The translations under genes were made by a program, and so were the position numbers. A DNA stretch of 64,000 nucleotides from Microbacterium oxydans (GTDB taxonomy: Bacteria; Actinomycetota; Actinomycetes; Actinomycetales; Microbacteriaceae): contig NZ_BJOG01000010.1 of the NCBI RefSeq assembly GCF_006540085.1, positions 62,001 to 126,000 of the forward strand, read 5' to 3'. Below are positions 51,967 through 60,765 of this stretch, one piece after another. The notes beneath the pieces were generated by a model. It saw nothing but the letters and a program-made list of their open reading frames with translations. It was not told the DNA's origin and searched no databases. Position 1 is the stretch's first letter, and each line of letters starts with the position of its first letter.

Positions 51967-53343
51967 ATGGGACGCTCTCCTTTCACTCTAGCCGCGGCAG
52001 TGACCGCCGCACTGCCCGGGGCGGAGGTCACGGGTGCCCGTGGTCTGAGCGCGGACGGCGAGGGCCGGTTCGACTCGGCCATCGCCACCCTGGCCGATGG
52101 CCGTGAGCTCGCGATCCGCGTCGCAGACGACGACGAGACGGCGCGCGAACTCGCCGCCGAGGCGATCGCGCTTCGTGCTCTCACCGACGGCGCTCGAGCG
52201 ATGCTGCCGTTCCGGGTGCCGGCCTACATCGGGGAGACCCGACTCGGCGAGGGACGCGCGCTCGTCACCGAGCTGCTGCCCGGGTTCCAGATCGACGCGG
52301 CCCACGTGCCGGCGGGGCGCGGCGCTGCCTCGTCGATGGGGTCAGCGATCGCCGCGGTGCACAGCATGCCCACCTCGGTGGTCCGCGGGGCGGGACTGGC
52401 CACACGCACGGCCGAGGAAAGCCGCGCCGAGCTGGATCGCCTGATCGACACGGCCGCATCGACGGGGAGGGTTCCCGCGCGTCTCACCGTGCGATGGCGC
52501 GACGCCGTCGCCGACGACGACCTGTGGCGCTTCGAGTCCACCGTCGTGCTCGGCGGCTTGCAGTCGACGTCCTTCCTGTTCGAGGACGACCCCGAACGCG
52601 GCCCCGAAGTCATCGGGCTCCTGGGCTGGCATGGACTGTCGATCGGTGATCCTGCGGTCGATCTGTCGTGGCTCTCCGCGGCACCCGAGGCGTCCGACGA
52701 TGTCCACGCCGCGTACTCCGGCGCACTCGACCGCGCACCGGACGCCGGCCTCGAAGTGCGTGCTCGTCTGCTCGCCGAGCTCGAGTTCGCACGGTGGCTC
52801 GTGCACGGCGACGCCATGCATCGACCGGATATCGTCGACGACGCGGCCGCGCTGCTCGAGGCTCTCGCCGAGGGTCTGCGTACCGATGACCTGAGCGTGA
52901 TCGATGCCCGCAGCGCCGGAGTCGACTCTGCCATGGACGCACTCGACCGCGTGCCCCGAGACGCCGTGACCGAGGTCGACACGTCGATGCAGACCGACGC
53001 CTACAACCCCGAGGAGCTGTGGATCGACGTTCCGGCCGAATCGGAGGAGGGCGCGACCGACGCGACTTCCACCGATGTCGTCGAACCTCTTCGCAGCGGT
53101 GCCGACGGCCAGGGACAGGAGCGGGACGACAGCTCCCACCGCGCCGGGATGCTCGATCTCGAGACCGAGGACCTCTCCGAGGCTCGGAGCATCTTCGCCG
53201 GCAGCCGCAGCACCGATGCCGGGGACAGGCATGGCATTTCCGGGGCGCAGTCGGAGACCGCGTACGACGAGGATGACTCCGAGGAAGCTCAGCGCGCCGC
53301 GCGAGCGGCACTCCAGCGTTGGAAGAGCTCTTCCTCCGAGTAG
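51967..53343 (+). CDS. APH-fold protein lacking catalytic residues, long disordered tail
   Basis: A 458-residue protein whose first 310 residues have the aminoglycoside/macrolide phosphotransferase fold: a beta-rich N-lobe (FDSAIATLADGRELAIRVAD), an E-x3-A stretch (ELAAEAIALRAL), and a C-lobe. Where active kinases have V-H-G-D-L-H-x-x-N, it reads VLGGLQSTSFLF; where they have V-I-D-W-x, it reads GLLGWHGLSIGDPAVDLSWL. The catalytic Asp, the metal Asn and the second metal Asp are therefore absent. Residues 310-458 are acidic and disordered. The last 55 bp overlap the adnB-like gene. The ATG follows a TAACCT box by six bases. Confidence 0.78.
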   Translation: MGRSPFTLAAAVTAALPGAEVTGARGLSADGEGRFDSAIATLADGRELAIRVADDDETARELAAEAIALRALTDGARAMLPFRVPAYIGETRLGEGRALVTELLPGFQIDAAHVPAGRGAASSMGSAIAAVHSMPTSVVRGAGLATRTAEESRAELDRLIDTAASTGRVPARLTVRWRDAVADDDLWRFESTVVLGGLQSTSFLFEDDPERGPEVIGLLGWHGLSIGDPAVDLSWLSAAPEASDDVHAAYSGALDRAPDAGLEVRARLLAELEFARWLVHGDAMHRPDIVDDAAALLEALAEGLRTDDLSVIDARSAGVDSAMDALDRVPRDAVTEVDTSMQTDAYNPEELWIDVPAESEEGATDATSTDVVEPLRSGADGQGQERDDSSHRAGMLDLETEDLSEARSIFAGSRSTDAGDRHGISGAQSETAYDEDDSEEAQRAARAALQRWKSSSSE

Positions 53344-56300
53344 ATCCGATCGCCGCGGATGATCAGGTCGTCGGCCACGTAGTACAGCGCGACATCGATC
53401 TCCTCCAGCGGTACGTCGAATCTGCGGTGGTACGCGAGACGGTAGAGCGCGAGCTGCAGCATGCGCTCCTCCCGCTCGGCGGCGGTGCGCGGGGCCTTGC
53501 CGGTCTTCCAGTCGACGATCTCGACGCGGCCGCCGCGGTCGGCGCGCCGGTACACGGCATCGAGCTTGCAGATGACGATGTGACCGCCCGCAGCCTCGTC
53601 CGCGGAGAGGCCTGCACCGAGCACGAAGTCGATCTCGATCTCGACGGCGATGGGCTGCAATCCTCCCCACTCGCTGCGCTCGAACGTCGCCTGCAGCACG
53701 GCGAGGTCGGCGGCGTCGGCGGTCGTTCCGCGCCCCTCCCCCGACGCCCTCGTCAGGTGCTCGGCCTCGATCGGTGCCTCCTCCTCATCGAGCTCCCAGA
53801 GCGCCTCATCCACACGGCTGCCGACGCCCACGAGCTCGGACCGCTGCTCCACCCAGGCGTGGAACAGCGTGCCGAGGCGGGTCTGCCGGTAGGGCCGCTC
53901 CGGCATCGGCCTGACGATCGACGAGAGGGTTCCGGAGAAGTCGGTGACATACTCCTTGAACCTCGAGGCCGGCACGCGCGTCGGCGCTTCCGCATCGGCA
54001 CCGCGCTGTCTGGCCGCACGCTCGGCGAGCAGACGAGCGAGCTCGATCGAGGGTTCTGTCGTTCCCCGGAGCGTGGCCTCTTCGACAGCCGCTGCCGCCG
54101 CGGACACGACACCCCGCCGAGCGCCCAGCGGGTCGAGGGGCCAGCGGAGCGTGGAACCGGGGCCCTCGTACGGATTGTCGTCCGGATCGACCTGATCGAT
54201 TTCCTCGAACCCCTGCGCCTCGATGGCTTCGAGCAGATAGGGACTCGGCGTGCGCGGGGACTTCTGCCCCGCCCAGTGGGAGCCGCTCAAGAGCAGATCG
54301 GTCCGCGCACGGGTGACCGCGACATACGCCAGACGTCGCTCTTCCTGCTGCTGATACGCCCGGTACGCGTCTTTGAAGCGCTTGATCGCGCCCCCCTGCG
54401 GATTCGCCTTGGTCGCGCCGCCGGAGAGCGATGCCTGCGCGAGCTTCTGACGCTTGACGGGGTCGGTCTCGTCGCCCATCGCCCCGACGGGGTCCCACTC
54501 GAAGCGGGGTAGCGCATCTCGGTCGCCGCGCAGAGCGAAGGGAACGACGCCGAACCCGAACCACCCTGAGGTGTCGGAGACACGGCTCGGAAGCTCGTCG
54601 ACCACGAGTCGGACGACGGCGACGGCATCCCACTCCAGGCCCTTCGAGCCGTGGATCGTCAGCAGCTGCACGACGCCGGGTTCCGGCGGCTCCGGCCGAG
54701 GCATGAGCTCGTCCGTGCTCTCCGCCTTGTCGAGCCAGGCCAGCAGACTGCCGATGCTCCCCCGGTCGTCGGCGGCGAGGAAGGCCCTGACCTCGTCGGA
54801 GAACGCGCGCAGCTGCGTCGCGGCGATCCGGGCAGGCCCTCTGGTCTCGTTCGCCGCCAACTCGATGTCCAGCCGTAGTTCGAGCTCGATCAGGCGGATC
54901 AGCTCCGGGATCGGCTGCGAGGACGCTCGTCGCAGACGCTCCAGCATCTCGCCCGCGGCGCGCACGCGTGCCCGCCCGTCCGGGGTGATCGCTTCGAGCA
55001 GTCTGTAGTCGTCGCGCACGGCCCTGACCACGTCGACGGCGTCGATGATCGACACCGCCTCGTCGGCGCCCCGCGACCCGCGCAGCCGCGAACGGATCTC
55101 CTCAGGCAGCGGAGCCATCGCGGGGTCACGCTCCGAGAGCGTGCGCCCGAGGTCGTAGAGCGCCGCCATGTCGGCCACCCCCACGCCGAATCGCGGCCCG
55201 GTGAGCAGTCGGATGAGCGCCGATCCCGCCGTGGGGTCGTGCACCACGCGGAGCGTCGAGACGACGTCGACGACCTCCGGCGTCGCCAGCAGTCCGCCGA
55301 GACCGAGGATCCGATGCGGGATCCCCCGGGCTGCAAGCGCAGCCGCGAACGTCTGCATGTGCCGCTTCGAGCGGAACAGGATCGCGCCGGTGTGCGGCTT
55401 CGTCGCGTGTGCCGCTGCCGTGTCGCGAGCATCGTGTGCCGCTCGACGCTCGGAGAACCACTCCGCCACGGCTGCTGCCTCCTCGTCGACCGTGAAGGGG
55501 TACTCCACGGTCACGGTGCCCTCTCCCGCCCCAGGACGGGGTTCGAGCGGGGGCACGTCGAGCCCGGGCCGCTGGAGCGGCTCGAGCACCCGGTTCGCGA
55601 TCCCGAGGATACGGCGGTCGTTGCGCCAGCTGGTCATGAGGCTGTAGGTATGCGCCGCGCCCGTGCTCGAGAACGTGCCGGAGAACGCGTAGAGATTGTC
55701 GGCGCTCGCCCCTCGCCAGCCGTAGATCGACTGGTGCGGGTCGCCCACGGCCATCACCGCCGAGTCACGGAAGAGCTCCGCGAGGAAGCGGGTCTGGATG
55801 ACCGACGTGTCCTGATACTCGTCGAGCAGCACCACGCGATGCTGCTCGCGGAGCTCGGCGCGCACATCGGGCGCCGACTCGACGATGTCGTACGCGCCGC
55901 CGACCTGATCGGCGAAGTCGAGCACGCCGCGACGATGCTTCTCCGCGATGTAGTCGCGCACCAGGCTCGACAGCGTCGGAAGACTGAGCAGGTTCACGGC
56001 CGCCTTCTCGACATCGCCGTTGCTCCGGTAGGGCTCGAAGGCGAGGGCCTGCTCCCGGGCGATGCGCTCGGCGAGATCCAGGTCCACACGGTGGTCGAGG
56101 GCGTCTCCGGCGAGCCGCTGCACCGCATCGATGACCGTGCCGAGCGCGAAGTCGATGTTCTCCAGCTCAGGGAGATCGCTGCGCAGCACGACCTCGCGCG
56201 CGAGCATCCAGGAGGCCGCCTGGCTGAGCATCGCCACGTCGGGGTCTCGCCCGATGCGTGCAGCGTGCTCGCGGACGATGCCGTCCGCGAAGGCGTTGTA

Positions 56301-56813
56301 GGTCGAGACCCGAGGCCGGATCACCAGGTCCTCCGCCGCCCGAGGGATCACCGGGTCCCACCCGGTCCCGCGCTGGTCGGCGAGCTCGTCGAGCACGTGT
56401 GCACGGACCACCTCGCGCTGGCGGCCGGGCGCCGCCTCCTCCACCCTGCGCAGTGATCCGTCCGCCACGATCGCCGGGAGATGGGGCAGGAGTCCACGAC
56501 GACCGTACTCGTCGATGACCGCGAGCCGATGGCCGATCCGCTCCGCGAGCTCACCCGCAGCCTTGCGCGTGAAGGTGAGGCCGAGGATCTCGTCGCGGCG
56601 CACGTGCCCGTTGGCGACGAGCCACACGACGCGCCCCGACATCGTCTCGGTCTTCCCGCTGCCGGCACCCGCGACCACGAGCGCAGGTTCCGGGGGCGCC
56701 TCGATCACACGTTGTTGGGCGGGGGTCGGCGAAGGCTGGCCCAGCGCGGCGGCGATGTCGGTAGCGGAGATCGAGGCGCCGGCGCTCCACCATGCGCCGT
56801 TCTCCCCCGTCAC
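53289..56813 (-). CDS. adnB: AdnB-like helicase-nuclease, double-strand-break end resection
   Basis: A 1174-residue subunit of the AdnAB-type heterodimer that unwinds and resects DNA ends before recombination (counterpart Rv3201c). Motor motifs: PTPAQQRVIEAP, Walker A VVAGAGSGKTETM, LGLTFTRKAAGEL, Walker B RVVLLDEYQDTSVI, AVGDPHQSIYGWRGA, LTIHGSKGLEWDAVAVV and LAYVAVTRARTDLLL. The C-terminal PD-(D/E)xK nuclease has VEIVDWKTGKAP and MLQLALYRLAY. The GTG at 56813 overlaps the stop of the adnA-like gene (GTGA); a longer frame upstream is that gene's shadow. Its 3' end overlaps the APH-fold gene by 55 bp. Confidence 0.93.
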   Translation of the reverse strand: MTGENGAWWSAGASISATDIAAALGQPSPTPAQQRVIEAPPEPALVVAGAGSGKTETMSGRVVWLVANGHVRRDEILGLTFTRKAAGELAERIGHRLAVIDEYGRRGLLPHLPAIVADGSLRRVEEAAPGRQREVVRAHVLDELADQRGTGWDPVIPRAAEDLVIRPRVSTYNAFADGIVREHAARIGRDPDVAMLSQAASWMLAREVVLRSDLPELENIDFALGTVIDAVQRLAGDALDHRVDLDLAERIAREQALAFEPYRSNGDVEKAAVNLLSLPTLSSLVRDYIAEKHRRGVLDFADQVGGAYDIVESAPDVRAELREQHRVVLLDEYQDTSVIQTRFLAELFRDSAVMAVGDPHQSIYGWRGASADNLYAFSGTFSSTGAAHTYSLMTSWRNDRRILGIANRVLEPLQRPGLDVPPLEPRPGAGEGTVTVEYPFTVDEEAAAVAEWFSERRAAHDARDTAAAHATKPHTGAILFRSKRHMQTFAAALAARGIPHRILGLGGLLATPEVVDVVSTLRVVHDPTAGSALIRLLTGPRFGVGVADMAALYDLGRTLSERDPAMAPLPEEIRSRLRGSRGADEAVSIIDAVDVVRAVRDDYRLLEAITPDGRARVRAAGEMLERLRRASSQPIPELIRLIELELRLDIELAANETRGPARIAATQLRAFSDEVRAFLAADDRGSIGSLLAWLDKAESTDELMPRPEPPEPGVVQLLTIHGSKGLEWDAVAVVRLVVDELPSRVSDTSGWFGFGVVPFALRGDRDALPRFEWDPVGAMGDETDPVKRQKLAQASLSGGATKANPQGGAIKRFKDAYRAYQQQEERRLAYVAVTRARTDLLLSGSHWAGQKSPRTPSPYLLEAIEAQGFEEIDQVDPDDNPYEGPGSTLRWPLDPLGARRGVVSAAAAAVEEATLRGTTEPSIELARLLAERAARQRGADAEAPTRVPASRFKEYVTDFSGTLSSIVRPMPERPYRQTRLGTLFHAWVEQRSELVGVGSRVDEALWELDEEEAPIEAEHLTRASGEGRGTTADAADLAVLQATFERSEWGGLQPIAVEIEIDFVLGAGLSADEAAGGHIVICKLDAVYRRADRGGRVEIVDWKTGKAPRTAAEREERMLQLALYRLAYHRRFDVPLEEIDVALYYVADDLIIRGDRIYSEEELFQRWSAARAAR

Positions 56814-59800
56814 GAGCTCACCGCCGGCACCGTGTGAATACGGCAGGGATGCACCCGACGCTGGGTGTCGGCACAGTGCGATTCGACCTGCGCTGTGAAG
56901 CTCGAAGCCGACATGCCACGCGCCGCATCCGATACGCGCATCAGGAAGGCCGAGCGCGACTCGTCGTCGAGCGTGTGCTGATGGGCGATGCGGTAGTCGC
57001 TCTTCGCGAGGGTCTTCGAGACGATCACGAGCCGCGCTCCGGCGAGTGAAGCCGGCGGCGCCCCCTCGACGAGTCCCTGCTGCACCGCGATCTGATAGGC
57101 GGCCAGCTGCGCATGCTCGAGCACGCCGGAGTCGGATTCCGGATCGTTCTTGCCCGTCTTCAGATCGACGACGACCGTCGGGCCCTCCGGACCGCCCGAC
57201 ATGGGCTGCCATCCGCGGCCTCGCGCCGCCGCATGCTCACCCGCGCCGGCGGGGTAGGCCTCCACCCGGTCGATGTAGCCGTGGATGATCGCCTGATTCG
57301 CCCTGCTCTCCCCCACCGCATGCACGGTCGGCACGACATCCTCGTCCTCGCCGCTCGCCCCCGCCACGTCGACGGCGAAGCGGAACTCGACCTCGCTGCC
57401 GATCACCCTTCCGCCTTCCCGACGGACGTCGCCCAGGTAGGCGTGCAGCCTGTCGACGAGCAGATCGGCACGGCGTCGCTCCTTGCGTCCGATCCATTCG
57501 GTCTCGAAGTCGAGCTCCGGCCACTGCTCGGCCACGATCGCCCGCATCTGCTCCAGGTCTCCGTCGGGAACCCGCTCCATCGCCTCGTGCACGATCGTGC
57601 CTATGCCCGCCGTCGGCGGCATCACGGTGTCGCCGCCGAGTGCCGAGACGACCCAGTTGAGACCGCACTCCTCGTAGGACTCCATCTTCGAGGGCGAGAC
57701 CCGCGCACCCGTGACCGCGAGGTCGCGCAGCGGCGCATCGGTGGAGACGGGCGTCACTCCGTACCATTCGGCGGGGTCCGCACCCGGGACCCCCTCGCGG
57801 GCGAGGACGGCGAGCTGCGCAGCGGCGACTCGCCGCACGGGTTCGGCGGATGTCGTGGTGAGGGCGCGTCGGTGCCGTGCGACCAGGCCTCGCAGGGTGA
57901 GCGGATGCTCCGCCGAGGCATGCCGCTCAGGCGGCTCGGGAGCGGGCAGGAAGCCGAAGAACGGACTGGGAGTCAGATCGTCGTCGTCCACCGCAGTGAT
58001 CAGGAGCCGATCGCGCGCACGTGACACGGCACGGACGAACAGACGCAACTCGTCGTGGAGCGCAGCCCGTCGCCGGTCGAGGACGCCCGGCGGCTCGATC
58101 GCCATCCCCGTGCGGACGGCCTGGATCGCGTCGGGCAGACGCCACGTCTGCAGCAGTCCACCGCGAAGGCGCACATTCGGCCAGATGCCGTCCTGCACGC
58201 CGGCGACGACGACCGCATCGAACTCGGTGCCGAGCGCCGTCGCAGGGGTCAGCAGCGTGACCTTTCCCGGCCGATCGGGAGTCGACAGCGAGTCCTCGGG
58301 AACTTCGCTGTCGAGGATGTCCCGCACGAACACCTCCGGCCTCTCGTTGGGGGTGCGTTCGACGAAGCGCTTGGCCGCGTCGAACAGCGACACGAGCGCG
58401 TCGAGCGAACGCGCGGTCTCCGCCCCCGTCGGCAGCAGCGAGATCTCGCGCCAGGCGACCTGCAGTCGACGCCCGTCGACGGCTCGGGCCTGGTCCCACA
58501 CCCGCCAGAGCAGGTCGTGGATCGTCTCGCCGGCATCCGCACCGCTGGCGAGAGCCTGGATGGTCTCGGCGAACCTCTCCGCAGTGCGCGACTCCGGAGC
58601 GTCGATGAGAGTGAGGTGGGCAGGATTCGCCATCGCCTGCCGCAGCAGCTCCCGCGCGGGGGTGGAGCCGCCCTGCTCGAGCTCGACGTGTCGGAGCCGG
58701 GCGCGCAGGCGCCGCAGCCCGATGGCGTCCATCCCCCCGAACGGGGTGCGCAGCGCCTCCTCGAGCGCGGTCGAGGTGCGCTCTTCGACGGGCGTGAGAG
58801 CCAGACGAACGATGCCGACGATGTCGCGCACGATCCCCTCGCTGCCGAGCGGGCGCTGCACACCGGCTGCGCGCGTCGGGATCTCCCTGGCGGCGAGCTC
58901 GGTCTCGAGCGTGGTCACCTGCCGGGTGTCGTGGGCGATGACCGCCATCCGATCCCACCGGATCCCTTCGGAGAGGTGCCATTCGCGCATGACACCGGCG
59001 ATGCGATCGAGCTCTTCGTAGGGAGACGGTGCGATGAACGTGGAGACTCCGGCGTCGACGTCATCGGCCGTCGCCGGCACAGGCGCCCGCCGATGCTCGA
59101 CCCGCCCCGACACTCCGATCGCCTGCGTCACCGTGCGGGTGAGCGCCGTGAGCGCCGGACGTTGACGATGGGGGCCATCGAGCACGTGCACATCCCCCAG
59201 CACCCCGGCGAGCTGCGCGAACAGCTCGGGGCTGGCTCCGCGGAAGGAGCCGGAAGAGATATCCGGATCGCCGAACGCCAGCACGGCGATCCCCCGACTC
59301 CGCAGGGCCTTCACGACCGATATACCGCCGCGGGTGAGCTCTTGAGCGTCGTCGATGAGCACCACGCGCAGCGGTGCCAACGGGCCGAGAGTCGCCGGAT
59401 CGGCCGCGTGCAGGATGGCGCTCGCCTCGCTGAGCAGGTCGGCGGCATCGCGATGTGCGGATCTGAGGGCGTCGAGCACGGCTCGGTACTCCTCGAGGAA
59501 CTCCGCCGTCGCCGCCCACACGGCGTTGCCCGATGCACGAAGCTCCGCAGCGTCCACCCCGAGCTCGGTGCACTCGGCGAGGAAAGCGCGCAGCTCGGAG
59601 CGGAATCCCTTCGACGCCCGCACCGACGCGCTCAGGCTCTCCGGCCACGGGATGCGCATGTCCTCCGCGTCACCGGCGAGCAGCTCGGCGATGATGCGGT
59701 CCTGATCCGCGCCCGTCAACAGCGCCGGCGGTTCGGACCCCTCCTTCACCATCGCCCCCCGCACGAGCTGGAAGGCGAACGAGCCGAGCGATCTCGCGAG

Positions 59801-60037
59801 CGGACCCGGCGTGGCCTGCCCGATCCTGACTCCGATCCGGTCGCGCAGCGCCGTCGCCGCCTGACGGTTCGGGGTGAGGGCGAGCACCTCTTCTGGGCGC
59901 AGGGCGTCTGCATCGAGAAGGTGGACGACGCGGTCGATGAGGGTGCGGGTCTTCCCCGTTCCCGGTGCGCCGATGATGACACCGGACGCGTGCGACTCCG
60001 CGGCGATCACAGCACGCTGAGCGGAATCCGGTGTCAT
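56810..60037 (-). CDS. adnA: AdnA-like helicase-nuclease subunit
   Basis: A 1075-residue partner of the downstream AdnB (counterpart Rv3202c). Walker A is GVIIGAPGTGKTRTLI; Walker B reads VVLIDDAQEL, with Asp where most helicases have Glu; later LLTPATALGTEFDAVVVAGV and RAVSRARDRLLITAV mark motifs V and VI. The nuclease has IIHGYIDRVEAY, VVDLKTGKND and HAQLAAYQIAV. Cysteines in SYEECGLNWVV and SHCADTQRRVHPC could bind an iron-sulfur cluster, but the pattern is not the complete four-Cys consensus. The ATG at 60037 follows a TAGCGT box by seven bases; a frame to 60127 is possible. Confidence 0.92.
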   Translation of the reverse strand: MTPDSAQRAVIAAESHASGVIIGAPGTGKTRTLIDRVVHLLDADALRPEEVLALTPNRQAATALRDRIGVRIGQATPGPLARSLGSFAFQLVRGAMVKEGSEPPALLTGADQDRIIAELLAGDAEDMRIPWPESLSASVRASKGFRSELRAFLAECTELGVDAAELRASGNAVWAATAEFLEEYRAVLDALRSAHRDAADLLSEASAILHAADPATLGPLAPLRVVLIDDAQELTRGGISVVKALRSRGIAVLAFGDPDISSGSFRGASPELFAQLAGVLGDVHVLDGPHRQRPALTALTRTVTQAIGVSGRVEHRRAPVPATADDVDAGVSTFIAPSPYEELDRIAGVMREWHLSEGIRWDRMAVIAHDTRQVTTLETELAAREIPTRAAGVQRPLGSEGIVRDIVGIVRLALTPVEERTSTALEEALRTPFGGMDAIGLRRLRARLRHVELEQGGSTPARELLRQAMANPAHLTLIDAPESRTAERFAETIQALASGADAGETIHDLLWRVWDQARAVDGRRLQVAWREISLLPTGAETARSLDALVSLFDAAKRFVERTPNERPEVFVRDILDSEVPEDSLSTPDRPGKVTLLTPATALGTEFDAVVVAGVQDGIWPNVRLRGGLLQTWRLPDAIQAVRTGMAIEPPGVLDRRRAALHDELRLFVRAVSRARDRLLITAVDDDDLTPSPFFGFLPAPEPPERHASAEHPLTLRGLVARHRRALTTTSAEPVRRVAAAQLAVLAREGVPGADPAEWYGVTPVSTDAPLRDLAVTGARVSPSKMESYEECGLNWVVSALGGDTVMPPTAGIGTIVHEAMERVPDGDLEQMRAIVAEQWPELDFETEWIGRKERRRADLLVDRLHAYLGDVRREGGRVIGSEVEFRFAVDVAGASGEDEDVVPTVHAVGESRANQAIIHGYIDRVEAYPAGAGEHAAARGRGWQPMSGGPEGPTVVVDLKTGKNDPESDSGVLEHAQLAAYQIAVQQGLVEGAPPASLAGARLVIVSKTLAKSDYRIAHQHTLDDESRSAFLMRVSDAARGMSASSFTAQVESHCADTQRRVHPCRIHTVPAVSS

Positions 60038-60044
60038 GACACCA

Positions 60045-60050
60045 ACGCTA
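60045..60050 (-). promoter_or_regulatory. -10 box TAGCGT, leaderless start of adnA
   Basis: TAGCGT on the complement ends 7 nt before the ATG at 60037 with no ribosome site. Confidence 0.5.
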
Positions 60051-60172
60051 TCCGGACGCGCGGACATCACCGTCCTCACCCGCCTGAGGCCGCCCGCAGC
60101 CATGGTGCCTTCCCCCTGTGCGCTCACGGCGAAACAGGCCGCGACCGCCGATCCCGGCCTGTACTCCCGGGG

Positions 60173-60178
60173 TAGAGT
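60173..60178 (+). promoter_or_regulatory. Candidate -10 box TAGAGT for the DUF3107 gene
   Basis: TAGAGT lies 31 nt before the GTG at 60210, giving a short leader that contains the AAGGAG site. No -35 is convincing. Confidence 0.45.
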
Positions 60179-60209
60179 TGGCGCAGTCCCCGAACTTCAA
60201 GGAGCACGC

Positions 60210-60434
60210 GTGGAAATCCGCATCGGCATCATCAACACCGGCCGTGAACTGAGCTTCGACACCGGCGCAAGCGCCGAAGAGGTGCGCACCCAGGTCGCCA
60301 CCGCCCTCGAGCAGAGCGCGTCGCACGTGAGCTTCGCCGACGTGAAGGGCAACTCCTACATCGTCCCGACCGCGAACCTCGCGTACATCGAGCTGGGAAC
60401 CGAGGAATCCCGCCGCGTCGGCTTCGTCGCCTGA
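60210..60434 (+). CDS. DUF3107 small protein
   Basis: A 74-residue cytoplasmic protein of the DUF3107 family (counterpart Rv3208A). It reads MEIRIGIINTGRELSFDTGA at the start and SYIVPTANLAYIELGTEESR near the end, consistent with a small ATP-binding-like alpha/beta fold; its function is not established. The GTG at 60210 has AAGGAG five bases upstream; the longer open frame before it is non-coding. It is followed after 7 nt by a small membrane protein gene, probably in the same transcript, and is divergent from adnA. Confidence 0.9.
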   Translation: MEIRIGIINTGRELSFDTGASAEEVRTQVATALEQSASHVSFADVKGNSYIVPTANLAYIELGTEESRRVGFVA

Positions 60435-60441
60435 CCCGACG

Positions 60442-60729
60442 ATGTACATCCTCCTCGCACTCATCGGCGCGTGCGCTCTCGGGATCGCCGCACATTTCCT
60501 GATCGGCGGTCGTGAGCTGCGCGGTGTCGCTCTGACCCCCGCCATCGCGACCGCGGTGGCTGCGGTCCTGTACACCGCGCTGCAGTGGGCGGGCGTGGGC
60601 GAGGACAGCATCTGGCTGTGGCTCGCGAGCGTCCTCGGAGCCCCCATCGTCGCCGCACTGGCGACCGTGGCGATCACCGGGATGCGCAAGCGCGCCGACG
60701 CCCAGAAGCGAGTCGCGCTGGGAATCTGA
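60442..60729 (+). CDS. Small membrane protein
   Basis: A 95-residue protein with three hydrophobic segments: LLALIGACALGIAAHFLIGG, ALTPAIATAVAAVLYTALQW and WLWLASVLGAPIVAALATVA, then a basic tail (RKRADAQKRVALGI). No known catalytic motif. The ATG lies 7 nt after the DUF3107 stop without an obvious ribosome site, so translation may be coupled. Function unknown. It is a plausible gene because it keeps a single hydrophobic frame and uses the same codon pattern as its neighbours. Confidence 0.75.
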   Translation: MYILLALIGACALGIAAHFLIGGRELRGVALTPAIATAVAAVLYTALQWAGVGEDSIWLWLASVLGAPIVAALATVAITGMRKRADAQKRVALGI

Positions 60730-60765
60730 CCGCCGTGAACCGACCGCGCGTGTGGCGATGTCGGG

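Noticed and set aside
56814..57212. N-terminal extension of the adnB frame to 57212
   Set aside because: It is the out-of-frame shadow of the adnA 3' end; the GTGA overlap at 56813 gives a normal AdnB N-terminus.
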